NCBI GenBank assembly: GCA_002708825.1
Contig: PAPF01000007.1
Span: 1-64,000 of the forward strand
Origin: Phyllobacteriaceae bacterium
Lineage (GTDB): Bacteria; Pseudomonadota; Alphaproteobacteria; Rhizobiales; Rhizobiaceae
Length of the DNA stretch: 64,000 nucleotides
Direction of reading: 5' to 3'
The notes below the pieces were generated by a model, which worked only from the letters and a program-made list of their open reading frames with translations, was not told the DNA's origin and ran no database searches. Made by a program: the position numbers and the translations under genes. This document shows positions 15,510 to 24,858 of this stretch, one piece after another; position 1 is the stretch's first letter, and every line of letters begins with the position of its first letter.

Positions 15510-16685
15510 ATGAACGGCATGACGATCTGGATTGTAGCCATTTTCCTGACTCTCGCCGCCGCCATGGCACTGGTGAGGCCGTTGCTTCGCAAGCCGGTCG
15601 CGGGCGGGAATGCCGCGGCCTATGACCGCGAGGTCTACAAGGACCAGCTTGAGGAACTCGAACGGGACGAGGCGCGGGGGCTGATCTCCGGCCGCGAGGC
15701 AGAGGAAGCCCGTGCCGAGATCGGCCGCCGCCTGCTGAAGGCGGACGCGGAGGTCAGGGCGGCGCGCAGTGCATCGGGGTCGAAAATGGCCGGCCTTGTC
15801 GCCGGGCTGGCAATCCTCTCGGTCCCCCTGGTGAGCTGGGGCCTTTATGCCTCCATCGGGTCGCCTTCGCTGCCGGACCAGCCGCTCGCGATGCGAATGG
15901 AGAAGAATCCGGCCAACAGTTCAGTCGCGGAACTGGTTGCCCGCGCGGAGGATCACCTGCGCCGGAATCCGGACGATGCGACCGGCTGGGAAGTGCTCGG
16001 CCCGATTTACATGCGGCTCGGCCGGTTCGATGACTCGGCGAACGCCTGGCGCAACCTGATCCGTATCAAGGGTGAGAATGCCGCCCGGCTCAACGGGTTG
16101 GGCGAGGCCCTCGGTGCCGGTGCACAGGGCATGGTGAGTGGCGCATCGCTGGAGGCCTTCCGCAAGGCGCTGGAACTGGAGCCGGGTAACGAGAAATCGC
16201 GCTTCTTCGTTGCCGTGGGTGCCGCGCAGGCCGGACGCCTCGAAGAGGCCCGTGCCGAATGGAAGAGCCTGAGCGAGGAGGCGGCCGACGGTTCGCCCTG
16301 GCGCCTTGCGGCACTGAACGCAATCCGGGAATCCGGTGGCGAGGTGCCTTCCGCGCCGCAGGCCGCGCAATCGGGCAGCGCAAGCGAGCCGCGCGGCCCG
16401 AGCGCAGAGGACGTTGCCGCCGCGCAGGAGATGAGCGCGTCAGACCGTCAGGCCATGATCGAGGGAATGATCGCGCAGCTTGACGACCGGCTGAAGGAAA
16501 ACCCCGACGATGCGCCCGGCTGGCAGCGGCTCATCCGCGCCTATGCCGTCATGGGCCGCACGGAAGACGCGCAGGCCGCGCTCGTTCGCGGATTGAAGGC
16601 CTTCGAGGGAAAGCCCGAACAGGCCGGACAGTTGACCGCTTTCGCACAATCCCTTGGCATAGCGGCGCCCGCCGCTTCGCAGTGA
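15510..16685 (+). CDS. ccmI: Cytochrome c biogenesis protein CcmI (CycH)
   Basis: The 391-aa protein has an N-terminal membrane helix, a cytoplasmic loop with the helix '[20 protein letters not shown]', a second helix (~residues 92-112) and a periplasmic TPR domain with tetratricopeptide-like units ([40 protein letters not shown]). CcmI delivers apocytochrome c to the CcmFH haem lyase. It leads the ccmIEFH (rhizobial cycHJKL) operon. Confidence 0.95.
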   Translation: MNGMTIWIVAIFLTLAAAMALVRPLLRKPVAGGNAAAYDREVYKDQLEELERDEARGLISGREAEEARAEIGRRLLKADAEVRAARSASGSKMAGLVAGLAILSVPLVSWGLYASIGSPSLPDQPLAMRMEKNPANSSVAELVARAEDHLRRNPDDATGWEVLGPIYMRLGRFDDSANAWRNLIRIKGENAARLNGLGEALGAGAQGMVSGASLEAFRKALELEPGNEKSRFFVAVGAAQAGRLEEARAEWKSLSEEAADGSPWRLAALNAIRESGGEVPSAPQAAQSGSASEPRGPSAEDVAAAQEMSASDRQAMIEGMIAQLDDRLKENPDDAPGWQRLIRAYAVMGRTEDAQAALVRGLKAFEGKPEQAGQLTAFAQSLGIAAPAASQ

Positions 16686-16695
16686 GGCAGGAACA

Positions 16696-17148
16696 ATGGC
16701 CATGACCCGCAAACAGAAACGCCTTTCCGTCATCCTCGGCGGTCTCGGCTTCCTCGGCCTCGCCGCCGGTCTGGTGCTTGTCGCGCTGAACCAGAAGATC
16801 GTCTTCTTCGTCACGCCGTCCGATCTCACCTCGATCGAGGCCCAGGCCGGGCAGCGCATGCGCCTGGGAGGCCTCGTCAAGGAAGGCACGGTGGTGCGCG
16901 GCGAGGGCACCAGGGTCAGTTTCGAGGTGACCGACACGATCAAGGACGTGCCCGTGAGCTATGACGGCATCCTCCCGGACCTGTTTCGCGAGGGGCAGGG
17001 CGTGGTGACCGAAGGGCTGTTCAATGCCGACGGTCGTTTCGTCGCCGATACCGTGCTGGCAAAGCACGACGAGAATTACATGCCCAAGGAAGTCGTCGAC
17101 AGCATGAAGGAAAAGGGCGTCTGGCAGCATACGGAAGACGCCCAGTGA
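16696..17148 (+). CDS. ccmE: Haem chaperone CcmE (CycJ)
   Basis: The 150-aa protein is anchored by one membrane helix (residues ~10-31) with a periplasmic beta-barrel that carries haem to the CcmF/CcmH lyase. The covalent haem-binding motif is present as His124-D-E-N-Tyr128, followed by MPKE. It lies 10 bases after ccmI. Confidence 0.96.
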   Translation: MAMTRKQKRLSVILGGLGFLGLAAGLVLVALNQKIVFFVTPSDLTSIEAQAGQRMRLGGLVKEGTVVRGEGTRVSFEVTDTIKDVPVSYDGILPDLFREGQGVVTEGLFNADGRFVADTVLAKHDENYMPKEVVDSMKEKGVWQHTEDAQ

Positions 17149-17172
17149 CGCGCCAGGCGGGGGAGATCTGAC

Positions 17173-19164
17173 ATGGTGGAAATCGGACATTTCGCGCTGG
17201 TGCTGGCCCTGGCCGTTTCACTCGTCCAGTCGGTCCTGCCCGTCTATGGCGCGCGCACCGGCGACGAGAGGCTGATGGGGATGGCCGGGCCGGCGGCGCT
17301 GACAGTCCTCGCGCTCATTGCCATATCCTTTGCCGCCCTCGTTCAGGCCTACCTGACGTCGGACTTCTCCGTCCTCAACGTCGTCGAGAACTCCCACTCC
17401 GCCAAGCCGCTGATCTACAAGATTTCCGGCACATGGGGCAATCACGAGGGCTCCATGCTGCTGTGGGTGCTCATCCTTGTCCTTTTCGGCGGATTGGTGG
17501 CACTGTTCGGCGGCAATCTCCCGTCCAGCCTCAAGGCGCTTGTCATCGCGGTGCAGGGCTGGATCGGGACGGCATTCCTCCTGTTCATCCTGTTCACCTC
17601 GAATCCCTTCACGCGCGTCGCCAGCCCGCCGGTCGAGGGACAGGACCTCAATCCGATCCTGCAGGATATCGGCCTCGCCATCCATCCGCCGCTCCTCTAT
17701 CTCGGCTATGTCGGCTTCTCCATCAGTTTCGCCTTTGCCGTTGCCGCGCTCATCGACGGGCGTGTCGATGCAGCATGGGCGCGCTGGGTGCGGCCCTGGA
17801 CCTTGGCCGCCTGGGTCTTCCTGACGGCCGGCATCGCCATGGGGTCCTACTGGGCCTATTACGAACTGGGCTGGGGCGGCTACTGGTTCTGGGATCCGGT
17901 CGAAAACGCCTCCTTCATGCCATGGCTCGCCGGAACCGCGCTGCTCCACTCGGCCATCGTCATGGAAAAGCGCTCCGCGCTGAAGATCTGGACGATCCTG
18001 CTGTCGATCATCACCTTCTCGCTGTCGCTTCTCGGCACCTTCCTCGTTCGCTCCGGGGTCCTGACCTCTGTCCACGCCTTTGCCACCGATCCCTCGCGCG
18101 GCGTGTTCATCCTGATGATCCTGATGGTGTTCATCGGCGGTTCGCTGGCCCTGTTTGCCTGGCGGGCCGGAAGCCTTTCGGCCGGCGGGCTGTTCCAGCC
18201 CGTTTCGCGAGAGGGCGCGCTGGTGCTCAACAACCTGTTCCTGACGACGGCCACGGCCACCGTGTTCATCGGCACGCTCTATCCGCTGCTGCTGGAATCG
18301 GTGACGGGCGAGAAGATTTCGGTCGGCGAACCCTTTTTCAACCTGACCTTCGGGCCGCTGATGATCCCGTTGCTGATCGCCGTGCCCTTTGGTCCGCTTC
18401 TCGCCTGGAAGCGGGGCGACCTCTGGGCGGCCAGCCAGCGGCTTTTCGCCGCTTTCGCCCTTGCCCTTGCCGGCGTCGCTTTCGTGCTGGTCTTTGTTGA
18501 CAGGACCGCTCTTTTCGCCGCGCTCGGCACCGGCCTCGCGGTCTGGCTGTTTGCCGGCAGCCTGACCGATCTTGCCTTGAAGGCCGGGGTCGGCAAGGCT
18601 TCGGCTTCGGTCATGCTGCATCGGCTTCGTGGCCTTCCGGGTTCGGTTTTCGGAACCGCGCTCGGGCATTTCGGCCTTGGCGTGACGCTGCTCGGCATCG
18701 TCGCCGTGACTGCCTTCGAGACGGAGAACATCCTGACGATGGACAAGGGCGACACGCTCCCCGTTGCCGGTTACACGCTGCGTTTCGATGAAATGGCACC
18801 GGTCCGGGGGCCGAATTTCCAGGCTGACGAGGCGCGCTTCTCGCTGCTTTCGGCGTCCGGTGAGAAGGTCGCCGACATCGCTTCTTCAAAGCGCGTCTAC
18901 AACGCCAGCCGCATGCCGACGACGGAAGCCGGCATCCATACCTTCGTCTTCTCCCAGCTTTATGTCTCGCTGGGCGATCCGGCATCCAATGGCGGCATGG
19001 TGGTGCGCGTCTGGTACAAGCCGCTCGTCACGCTGATCTGGCTTGGCACCGTGCTCATGATGTTTGGCGGCATCCTTTCGCTGGCCGACCGCCGCTTGCG
19101 TGTGGGCGCGCCCGCCAGGACGGGCCGCAAGCAGGAACAGGGAAGCTTGGAGGCGCGGGCATGA
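17173..19164 (+). CDS. ccmF: Haem lyase subunit CcmF (CycK)
   Basis: This 663-aa polytopic membrane protein is the core of the system I haem lyase. It contains the tryptophan-rich haem-handling motif (WGGYWFWDPVENASFMPWL) and multiple flanking histidines. Its length is the family norm. The stop overlaps the ccmH start (ATGA at 19161). Confidence 0.97.
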   Translation: MVEIGHFALVLALAVSLVQSVLPVYGARTGDERLMGMAGPAALTVLALIAISFAALVQAYLTSDFSVLNVVENSHSAKPLIYKISGTWGNHEGSMLLWVLILVLFGGLVALFGGNLPSSLKALVIAVQGWIGTAFLLFILFTSNPFTRVASPPVEGQDLNPILQDIGLAIHPPLLYLGYVGFSISFAFAVAALIDGRVDAAWARWVRPWTLAAWVFLTAGIAMGSYWAYYELGWGGYWFWDPVENASFMPWLAGTALLHSAIVMEKRSALKIWTILLSIITFSLSLLGTFLVRSGVLTSVHAFATDPSRGVFILMILMVFIGGSLALFAWRAGSLSAGGLFQPVSREGALVLNNLFLTTATATVFIGTLYPLLLESVTGEKISVGEPFFNLTFGPLMIPLLIAVPFGPLLAWKRGDLWAASQRLFAAFALALAGVAFVLVFVDRTALFAALGTGLAVWLFAGSLTDLALKAGVGKASASVMLHRLRGLPGSVFGTALGHFGLGVTLLGIVAVTAFETENILTMDKGDTLPVAGYTLRFDEMAPVRGPNFQADEARFSLLSASGEKVADIASSKRVYNASRMPTTEAGIHTFVFSQLYVSLGDPASNGGMVVRVWYKPLVTLIWLGTVLMMFGGILSLADRRLRVGAPARTGRKQEQGSLEARA

Positions 19165-19640
19165 CCGCTGCTGCCCGGCGATGGCTGGCATTCTTCGCCG
19201 CTTGCCTTTTCCTGGCGTTGCAGGCCGTTCCCGCGCTTGCCGTCCGGCCAGACGAGATGCTGGCTGATCCCAGGCAGGAAGAGCGCGCGCGGGAGATTTC
19301 CGCCGGACTGCGATGCCTTGTCTGCCAGAACCAGTCAATCGACGACAGCGATGCGGATCTTGCACGCGACCTGCGCGTTCTCGTGCGCGAGCGGATCAGT
19401 GAAGGCGACACGAATGAAGAGGTGATCGACTTCGTCGTCTCCCGCTATGGGGAGTTCGTGTTGCTGAAGCCCCGTTTCACGGCCCAGACCGTCCTTCTAT
19501 GGGGCGCTCCACTGCTCGTCCTGCTTTTCGGCGGCGCGCTGGTCATCATGAGCATGCGAAACCGCCGCCGCCCTGCGCCTGCCGGGCTGAGCGCGGAGGA
19601 AGATGCCGAACTGAAGAAGATTCTCAACGACGGCGACTGA
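19161..19640 (+). CDS. ccmH: Apocytochrome thioreductase CcmH (CycL)
   Basis: This 159-aa protein has a signal peptide and a C-terminal membrane anchor (~residues 108-130). The redox motif is LRCLVCQNQ with Cys52 and Cys55, which keeps the CXXCH site of apocytochrome c reduced for haem attachment. It is the short CcmH/CycL form; CcmI supplies the TPR part as a separate protein. Confidence 0.96.
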   Translation: MTAAARRWLAFFAACLFLALQAVPALAVRPDEMLADPRQEERAREISAGLRCLVCQNQSIDDSDADLARDLRVLVRERISEGDTNEEVIDFVVSRYGEFVLLKPRFTAQTVLLWGAPLLVLLFGGALVIMSMRNRRRPAPAGLSAEEDAELKKILNDGD

Positions 19641-19682
19641 CCGCCGGTCCGCTCTCCGTCCAGCCCGGAAAAGGAGCACGCC

Positions 19683-20921
19683 ATGGTCGCCACGTGGAGC
19701 CGGATCGAATTTCCCGGACATTCGGGAGCGTCGCTGGCCGCGCGTCTGGAAATGCCGGATGGCCCGGTACGCGCCTACGCGCTCTTTGCCCATTGCTTCA
19801 CCTGTTCCAAGGACATTCTCGCCGCCCGGCGGATCGCCGCCGACCTCGCGCGCGAGGGAATTGCCGTCCTGCGGTTCGATTTCACCGGGTTGGGATCGTC
19901 CGAAGGGGAATTCGCCAACACCAGCTTTTCCTCCAATTGCGGTGACCTGATCGCGGCGGCCGACTGGATGCGGGAGAACCACGCGGCGCCGGCCATCCTC
20001 ATCGGCCACTCGCTCGGCGGCGCCGCAGTGCTCTCGGTCGCGGCGAGAATTCCTGAAGTCAAGGCGGTCGTGACCATCGGCGCGCCTTCGGATGCCGATC
20101 ACGTCCTGCGTTCCTTTCACGCCTCGCTGGATGACATCCGCGAGAACGGATCGGCAGAGGTCGTGCTGGCTGGGCGCAGCTTCACGATTTCACGCGATTT
20201 CGTGGAGGACATCGAAACAGCCAGTGTCCGCGAGGCGGTCGGTCACATGCGCAAGCCGTTGCTGATCCTTCATTCTCCGCTCGACGAAACGGTCGGCATC
20301 GACAATGCAGCCGCCATTTTCCAGGCCGCGCGCCACCCCAAGAGCTTCATCTCGCTGGATCACGCCGATCACCTGCTCACCAATCCCCGCGATGCCCAGT
20401 TTGCCGCATCGGTGATCGCCGGCTGGGTCTCGCGGTACCTGCCGGAGGATCGCGCCCAGGGCGAGGCCGCGCGCGAGCATGTGCGCGTTTCCGAAACGGG
20501 GCAGGGGCCTTTCCAGAACGCGGTCCGGGCGGGCCGTCACCGCCTCTTCGCCGACGAACCGGAAAGCGTCGGCGGGCTCGACACCGGGCCATCACCCTAC
20601 GATTTTCTCTCCGCCGCGCTTGGCGCCTGCACCTCCATGACGCTGCGCATGTATGCGGACCGAAAGAAGATCGATCTCGGACGGGTGACCGTCGATGTCA
20701 GCCATGCGAAGGTCCACATGGCCGATTGCGCCGAGTGCAGCGACGAGGAGAAGGCCAGCGGCGGCCGCATAGACCGGTTCGAGCGCGTCATCACGGTCGA
20801 GGGCGGAGTGCCGGAAGGACTGCACGACAAGATCGTCGAGATCGCCGGGAAATGCCCGGTTCACCGCACGCTGGAGCATGGCTCGAAGGTGGCCACACGC
20901 GTCAACGGCGGCGACGGGTGA
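19683..20921 (+). CDS. Alpha/beta hydrolase - OsmC fusion protein
   Basis: The 412-aa two-domain protein carries an alpha/beta hydrolase at residues ~1-255, with the nucleophile Ser in GHSLGGAA and an AHCFTCSKD oxyanion loop. An OsmC-like domain spans ~270-412, with its two redox cysteines in LGACTSMTLRMY and GKCPVHRTLEHG. OsmC proteins reduce organic hydroperoxides. The fusion is a known family whose natural substrate is not settled. A good AAAAGGAG site precedes the start. Confidence 0.9.
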   Translation: MVATWSRIEFPGHSGASLAARLEMPDGPVRAYALFAHCFTCSKDILAARRIAADLAREGIAVLRFDFTGLGSSEGEFANTSFSSNCGDLIAAADWMRENHAAPAILIGHSLGGAAVLSVAARIPEVKAVVTIGAPSDADHVLRSFHASLDDIRENGSAEVVLAGRSFTISRDFVEDIETASVREAVGHMRKPLLILHSPLDETVGIDNAAAIFQAARHPKSFISLDHADHLLTNPRDAQFAASVIAGWVSRYLPEDRAQGEAAREHVRVSETGQGPFQNAVRAGRHRLFADEPESVGGLDTGPSPYDFLSAALGACTSMTLRMYADRKKIDLGRVTVDVSHAKVHMADCAECSDEEKASGGRIDRFERVITVEGGVPEGLHDKIVEIAGKCPVHRTLEHGSKVATRVNGGDG

Positions 20922-20933
20922 AGCCCGCAGGAC

Positions 20934-20977
20934 CACATTACAAAAGTTTCATTCGCCGGAAAGAGCGAGGTAATGTG
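20934..20977. promoter_or_regulatory. 8-bp dyad upstream of degP
   Basis: CACATTAC (20934-20941) and GTAATGTG (20970-20977) are perfect inverted copies 28 bp apart, just after the OsmC-fusion gene and before the degP leader hairpin. It is a possible site for a dimeric envelope-stress regulator. No standard sigma-factor boxes are evident. Confidence 0.4.
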
Positions 20978-20986
20978 ACGTGACCT

Positions 20987-21037
20987 AGATATCCTTCCGA
21001 AGGCGCCGCAACAGCGCCAAACGAGGAAAGGATATCT
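20987..21037 (+). promoter_or_regulatory. Structured degP leader sequestering the ribosome site
   Basis: AGATATCCTT (20987-20996) pairs perfectly with AAGGATATCT (21028-21037), and the stem can extend by CC/GG across a bulged A. Inside lies a second hairpin, GGCGC - CGCAACA - GCGCC. The Shine-Dalgarno region (GAGGAAAGG, 21023-21031) is therefore partly in the stem, 4 bases before the start codon. The arrangement resembles an RNA thermometer or another translation switch. Confidence 0.5.
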
Positions 21038-21040
21038 TAC

Positions 21041-22570
21041 ATGACCTCAACCAGTTCAAAGCTGCGCATCCGCTTCATGGCAGCTGCCGCCGCGACCGCC
21101 ATCGCTGCGGGCACGGGCATGGCAACGCTTTCGCCGGTTGCCCACGCCGAAGCCGTTCGCGTGGAGACGGCGCAGGTCAATCCGGGCTTCGCCGATGTCG
21201 TCGAGAAGGTCTCGCCCGCCGTCGTTTCCGTGCGCGTCAAGAGCGACATCCAGCCCACCAGCAACAACGGCTTCTCCTTCAACATCCCTGGCATGCCGGG
21301 GATGGAGGACCTTCCCAACGATCACCCGCTGAAGCGCTTCTTCCGCGAATTCCGCGGTGACGGCAACGAACGCAACTTCGACAACAGGCGCAGCGACCGC
21401 AACCAGCCCCGCCGCCTGCGTCCGACATCGCAGGGCTCCGGCTTCTTCATTTCCGAGGATGGCCTTCTGGTCACCAACAATCACGTGATCCAGGGCGGTT
21501 CGGCCTATTCCGTCGTCATGGATGACGGCACGGAACTCGACGCCAGGCTGGTCGGAACCGATCCGCGTACGGATCTTGCCGTGCTCAAGGTCGAGGATGC
21601 GCGCAAGTTCACCTATGTGGCCTTTGGCGATGACAGCAAGGTACGCGTCGGTGAATGGGTGGTGGCCGTCGGCAATCCGTTCGGGCTCGGCGGGTCGGTC
21701 ACCGCAGGCATCGTTTCGGCACGCGGCCGCGACATCGGCGCCGGCCCCTATGACGATTTCATCCAGATCGACGCGGCCGTGAACCGGGGCAATTCCGGCG
21801 GACCGGCCTTCAACCTGAAGGGCGAGGTGATCGGCATCAACACGGCCATCTTCTCCCCGTCGGGCGGCAATGTCGGCATTGCCTTCGCCATTCCGGCCTC
21901 CATCGCCAAGGATATCGTCAATGACCTGATCGACGACGGCGCCATCGAGCGCGGCTGGCTCGGCGTTCAGATCCAGCCCGTCACCGATGACATCGCCGAA
22001 TCGGTGGGTCTTGCCGACGCCAAGGGCGCCATCATCGCTGAGCCGCAGCCCGGCAGCCCTGCGCTCGCCGCCGGCCTCAAGGCAGGCGATATCGTGACGG
22101 CGGTCAACGACGAGACGATCGACAGCCCGCGGGATCTCGCCCGCAAGATCGCGGCCATCGAACCCGGCACGGATGTCGATGTTGCGATCTGGCGCAATGG
22201 CGAGGCGAAGAACGTCACCGTCAAGCTCGGCATCATGCCGAAGCCCGACCAGATGGCCGGCAACGAGAACGGCCAGCGTGCAATCCCGGCCGAGCCGGGC
22301 ACGATGGACGAGTTCGGCCTGACCATGACCCCGGCCGACGATGGCAAGGGTGTCGTGGTGACCGACGTCGAGCCCGGTTCCGACGCGGAGGATCGCGGCA
22401 TCCAGGCCGGTGACGTCATCGTGTCGGTCAACTCCAACCCGGTCAGCAGCGTGGCGGATGTGGAGAAGTCCGTCGATAAAGCCGGCAAGGCCGGCCGCAA
22501 GGCTGTCCTGCTGCAGGTTGAACGCAACGGCCAGAACCGCTTCGTCGCGCTTCCGGTCCTGCGTGGCTGA
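21041..22570 (+). CDS. degP: Periplasmic serine protease DegP/HtrA
   Basis: The 509-aa Do-family protease/chaperone has a signal peptide ending near HAEA. The trypsin-like domain has the full catalytic triad: His148 (TNNHVI), Asp178 (RTDLAV) and Ser252 (RGNSGGP). Two PDZ domains follow (about 305-395 and 410-505, with LGVQIQ and FGLTMT at their starts). It degrades or refolds damaged envelope proteins. Its gene is followed by a two-component system and glnE, the order I recall from Sinorhizobium and Brucella. Confidence 0.96.
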   Translation: MTSTSSKLRIRFMAAAAATAIAAGTGMATLSPVAHAEAVRVETAQVNPGFADVVEKVSPAVVSVRVKSDIQPTSNNGFSFNIPGMPGMEDLPNDHPLKRFFREFRGDGNERNFDNRRSDRNQPRRLRPTSQGSGFFISEDGLLVTNNHVIQGGSAYSVVMDDGTELDARLVGTDPRTDLAVLKVEDARKFTYVAFGDDSKVRVGEWVVAVGNPFGLGGSVTAGIVSARGRDIGAGPYDDFIQIDAAVNRGNSGGPAFNLKGEVIGINTAIFSPSGGNVGIAFAIPASIAKDIVNDLIDDGAIERGWLGVQIQPVTDDIAESVGLADAKGAIIAEPQPGSPALAAGLKAGDIVTAVNDETIDSPRDLARKIAAIEPGTDVDVAIWRNGEAKNVTVKLGIMPKPDQMAGNENGQRAIPAEPGTMDEFGLTMTPADDGKGVVVTDVEPGSDAEDRGIQAGDVIVSVNSNPVSSVADVEKSVDKAGKAGRKAVLLQVERNGQNRFVALPVLRG

Positions 22571-22589
22571 CCAAGGGCTTGCTGCCCCT

Positions 22590-22704
22590 GCCGGCCGGCT
22601 GACGATTGCCGGCCGGCGGGTTGCGGCGGGATGCAGCCCCGTTCGTCATGTCTGACAGGCTGCGCGGCAGCGGGTTTCCCATCGCCCGCTGCCGCATTCT
22701 TGTT
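22590..22704 (+). terminator. Two hairpins after degP
   Basis: GCCGGCCGGC - TGACGATT - GCCGGCCGGC (22590-22617) is a perfect 10-bp stem without a T run. Then GCGGCAGCGGG - 10 nt - CCCGCTGCCGC (22664-22695) is followed by ATTCTTGTTT and acts as the likely terminator. Confidence 0.65.
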
Positions 22705-22769
22705 TCGGGGAGTTTGCCTTGGGAAATATGCAGTCCCAAATCGGCCGGGAATCCGTTAAGACCGTCGCC

Positions 22770-23444
22770 ATGAAGATACTGGTGATCGAGGACGACCGGG
22801 AAGCCGCCGACTATCTGGCCAAGGCTTTCGAGGAAAGCGGGCATGTCGCGCATGTCGCCGGCGACGGCGAGACCGGCTTCGCGCTCGCCGAAACCGGTGG
22901 CTACGACATACTCGTCGTCGACCGCATGCTGCCGCGCCGCGACGGCCTGTCGGTGATCGCGGGCCTGCGCGCGCGCGGCATCGAGACGCCGGTTCTCATC
23001 CTGTCGGCGCTCGGCGAGGTGGATGACCGCGTGACCGGCCTGCGCGCCGGCGGCGATGACTACCTCACCAAGCCCTACGCCTTTTCCGAACTGCTGGCGC
23101 GCGTGGAAGTGCTCAATCGCCGTTCCGGCGCCCGCGACAGCGAGACGGTCTACCGGGTGGGCGACCTGGAACTGGACCGCCTTGCCCATTCGGTCCGCCG
23201 CGCCGGACAGGACATCACGCTGCAGCCGCGCGAATTCCGTCTGCTGGAATACCTCATGCGCCACGCCGGGCAGGTGGTCACCCGAACCATGCTTCTGGAA
23301 AATGTCTGGGACTACCATTTCGATCCGCAGACGAACGTCATCGACGTCCATGTCTCCCGCCTGCGGTCCAAGATCGAGAAAGGGTTCGAGACGCCCATCC
23401 TGCACACCGTGCGCGGCGCCGGCTACATGCTGAAGGCGGGATGA
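22770..23444 (+). CDS. OmpR-family response regulator
   Basis: The 224-aa protein has a receiver domain with E7/D8/D9 and phosphoacceptor Asp51 (VVDRMLP), and a winged-helix domain ending 'DVHVSRLRSKIEKGFETPIL'. The ATG at 22770 gives the family start MKILVIEDD. A TTG at 22719 with GGGGAG upstream could add 17 residues, and the ribosome site for 22770 is weak. The partner kinase begins 4 bases later. The signal is unknown; CreB/QseB-type relatives respond to envelope or metabolic cues. Confidence 0.9.
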   Translation: MKILVIEDDREAADYLAKAFEESGHVAHVAGDGETGFALAETGGYDILVVDRMLPRRDGLSVIAGLRARGIETPVLILSALGEVDDRVTGLRAGGDDYLTKPYAFSELLARVEVLNRRSGARDSETVYRVGDLELDRLAHSVRRAGQDITLQPREFRLLEYLMRHAGQVVTRTMLLENVWDYHFDPQTNVIDVHVSRLRSKIEKGFETPILHTVRGAGYMLKAG

Positions 23445-23448
23445 GGCC

Positions 23449-24858
23449 ATGCGCCTGCCGGCGATCCTCAACACGACCGCGGCGCGCCTGTCGGCCCTGT
23501 TCCTTCTCCTGTTCATGGTCTGCGCCATCGCGCTCGTCACCTACATGACCGCCCTGTCGGTGCGGATGCTCACCGGCCAGACGCGCGAGGCCATCGACCA
23601 GGAGATCGCCCAGCTTAACCAGGTCTACCAGATCGCCGGACTGCCGGGCCTCGTGCGCGCGGTCGACCGGCGCGCCCGCCAGCCGGGCGCCAACCTCTTC
23701 CTGATCGCCGATCCGGCCGGCCGTATCCTGGCCGGCAATGTCGAGAGCCTTGCCCCCGGCATCCTCGACGAGACCGGCTGGACCGAGCGGCCCTTTTCCT
23801 ATGTCCGGTATGGCGATCCGGGCGCCGTGCGCGAAGGTGGCGGGCCGCACCAGGCCATCGCCCGCGTTTTCGAACTGCCCAACGGGCTGATCGCCCTTGT
23901 CGGCAAGGACCTTGGCGAACCCGAACGCCTGCGTGTGGTCGTCCGCCGGGCTCTGATCCTGGCGCTCGGCATGATGGCGCTCGGCGGTTTCCTGATCTGG
24001 TTCTTTGTCGGGCGCCGGGCGCTCAAGCGGATCGACGCGGTATCCGCGGCCAGCCGGCGTATCATGGGAGGAGACCTGGCCGGCCGCCTTCCGGTCAGCG
24101 GGTCGGGCGACGAGTTCGACCGGCTGTCGGTGAACCTCAACGCCATGCTGGCGAGGATTGGCGAACTCAACGACGGCCTGAAGCAGGTCGCCGACAACAT
24201 TGCCCACGATCTCAAGACCCCGCTCACCCGGCTGCGCAACCGCGCCGAGGCTGCCCTTGCCTCCGGAACGAACGAGACGGAACTGCGCGCCGGCCTCGAA
24301 CAGGCCATCGCCGAATCCGACCAGTTGATCCGCACCTTCAATGCCATCCTGATGATCTCGCGGCTTGAGGCGGGCAACGGCGCGAGCGAGCGCGGGCCTG
24401 TCGACCTGGCCGGTGTCGCGCGCGACGTGTGCGAACTCTACGAACCGCTCGCCGAGGAGGCGGGGGTCGCGCTGGCCTGCGGCACGCTGGAGGATGCCAC
24501 GGCGACCGGAAACCGCGAACTGATCGGCCAGATGGTATCCAATGTCGTCGACAACGCGATCAAGTATGCCGGCGGCGAGGGCAAGGCGGCCCGCGTCACG
24601 GTATCGGTGGTGAACGGACCGCAAGGTCCCGTCCTCACCGTCAGCGACAACGGGCCGGGCATCCCGCCCGACGATCGCGAACGTGCCACGGAACGCTTCG
24701 TGCGGCTTGAGGAAAGCCGCAGCCTTCCGGGCTCGGGGCTGGGGCTGGCGCTTGCCAAGGCGGTGATGAAGTTCCACGGTGGGCGCCTTGAACTCGGCGA
24801 TGCGGAGCCGGGGCTTGCCGTGTCGATGATCTTTTCCAGGGGGGAGAAAACCAGATGA
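23449..24858 (+). CDS. HAMP-containing sensor histidine kinase
   Basis: This 469-aa kinase has two membrane helices (about residues 11-33 and 165-187), a periplasmic sensor, a HAMP domain and phosphoacceptor His253 in NIAHDLKTPLTRL. ATP-binding boxes are 'NVVDNAIKYA', DNGPGIPPDD and GSGLGLALA. It pairs with the preceding regulator. Its stop codon overlaps the glnE start (ATGA at 24855), so the pair and glnE are probably one transcript. Confidence 0.9.
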   Translation: MRLPAILNTTAARLSALFLLLFMVCAIALVTYMTALSVRMLTGQTREAIDQEIAQLNQVYQIAGLPGLVRAVDRRARQPGANLFLIADPAGRILAGNVESLAPGILDETGWTERPFSYVRYGDPGAVREGGGPHQAIARVFELPNGLIALVGKDLGEPERLRVVVRRALILALGMMALGGFLIWFFVGRRALKRIDAVSAASRRIMGGDLAGRLPVSGSGDEFDRLSVNLNAMLARIGELNDGLKQVADNIAHDLKTPLTRLRNRAEAALASGTNETELRAGLEQAIAESDQLIRTFNAILMISRLEAGNGASERGPVDLAGVARDVCELYEPLAEEAGVALACGTLEDATATGNRELIGQMVSNVVDNAIKYAGGEGKAARVTVSVVNGPQGPVLTVSDNGPGIPPDDRERATERFVRLEESRSLPGSGLGLALAKAVMKFHGGRLELGDAEPGLAVSMIFSRGEKTR

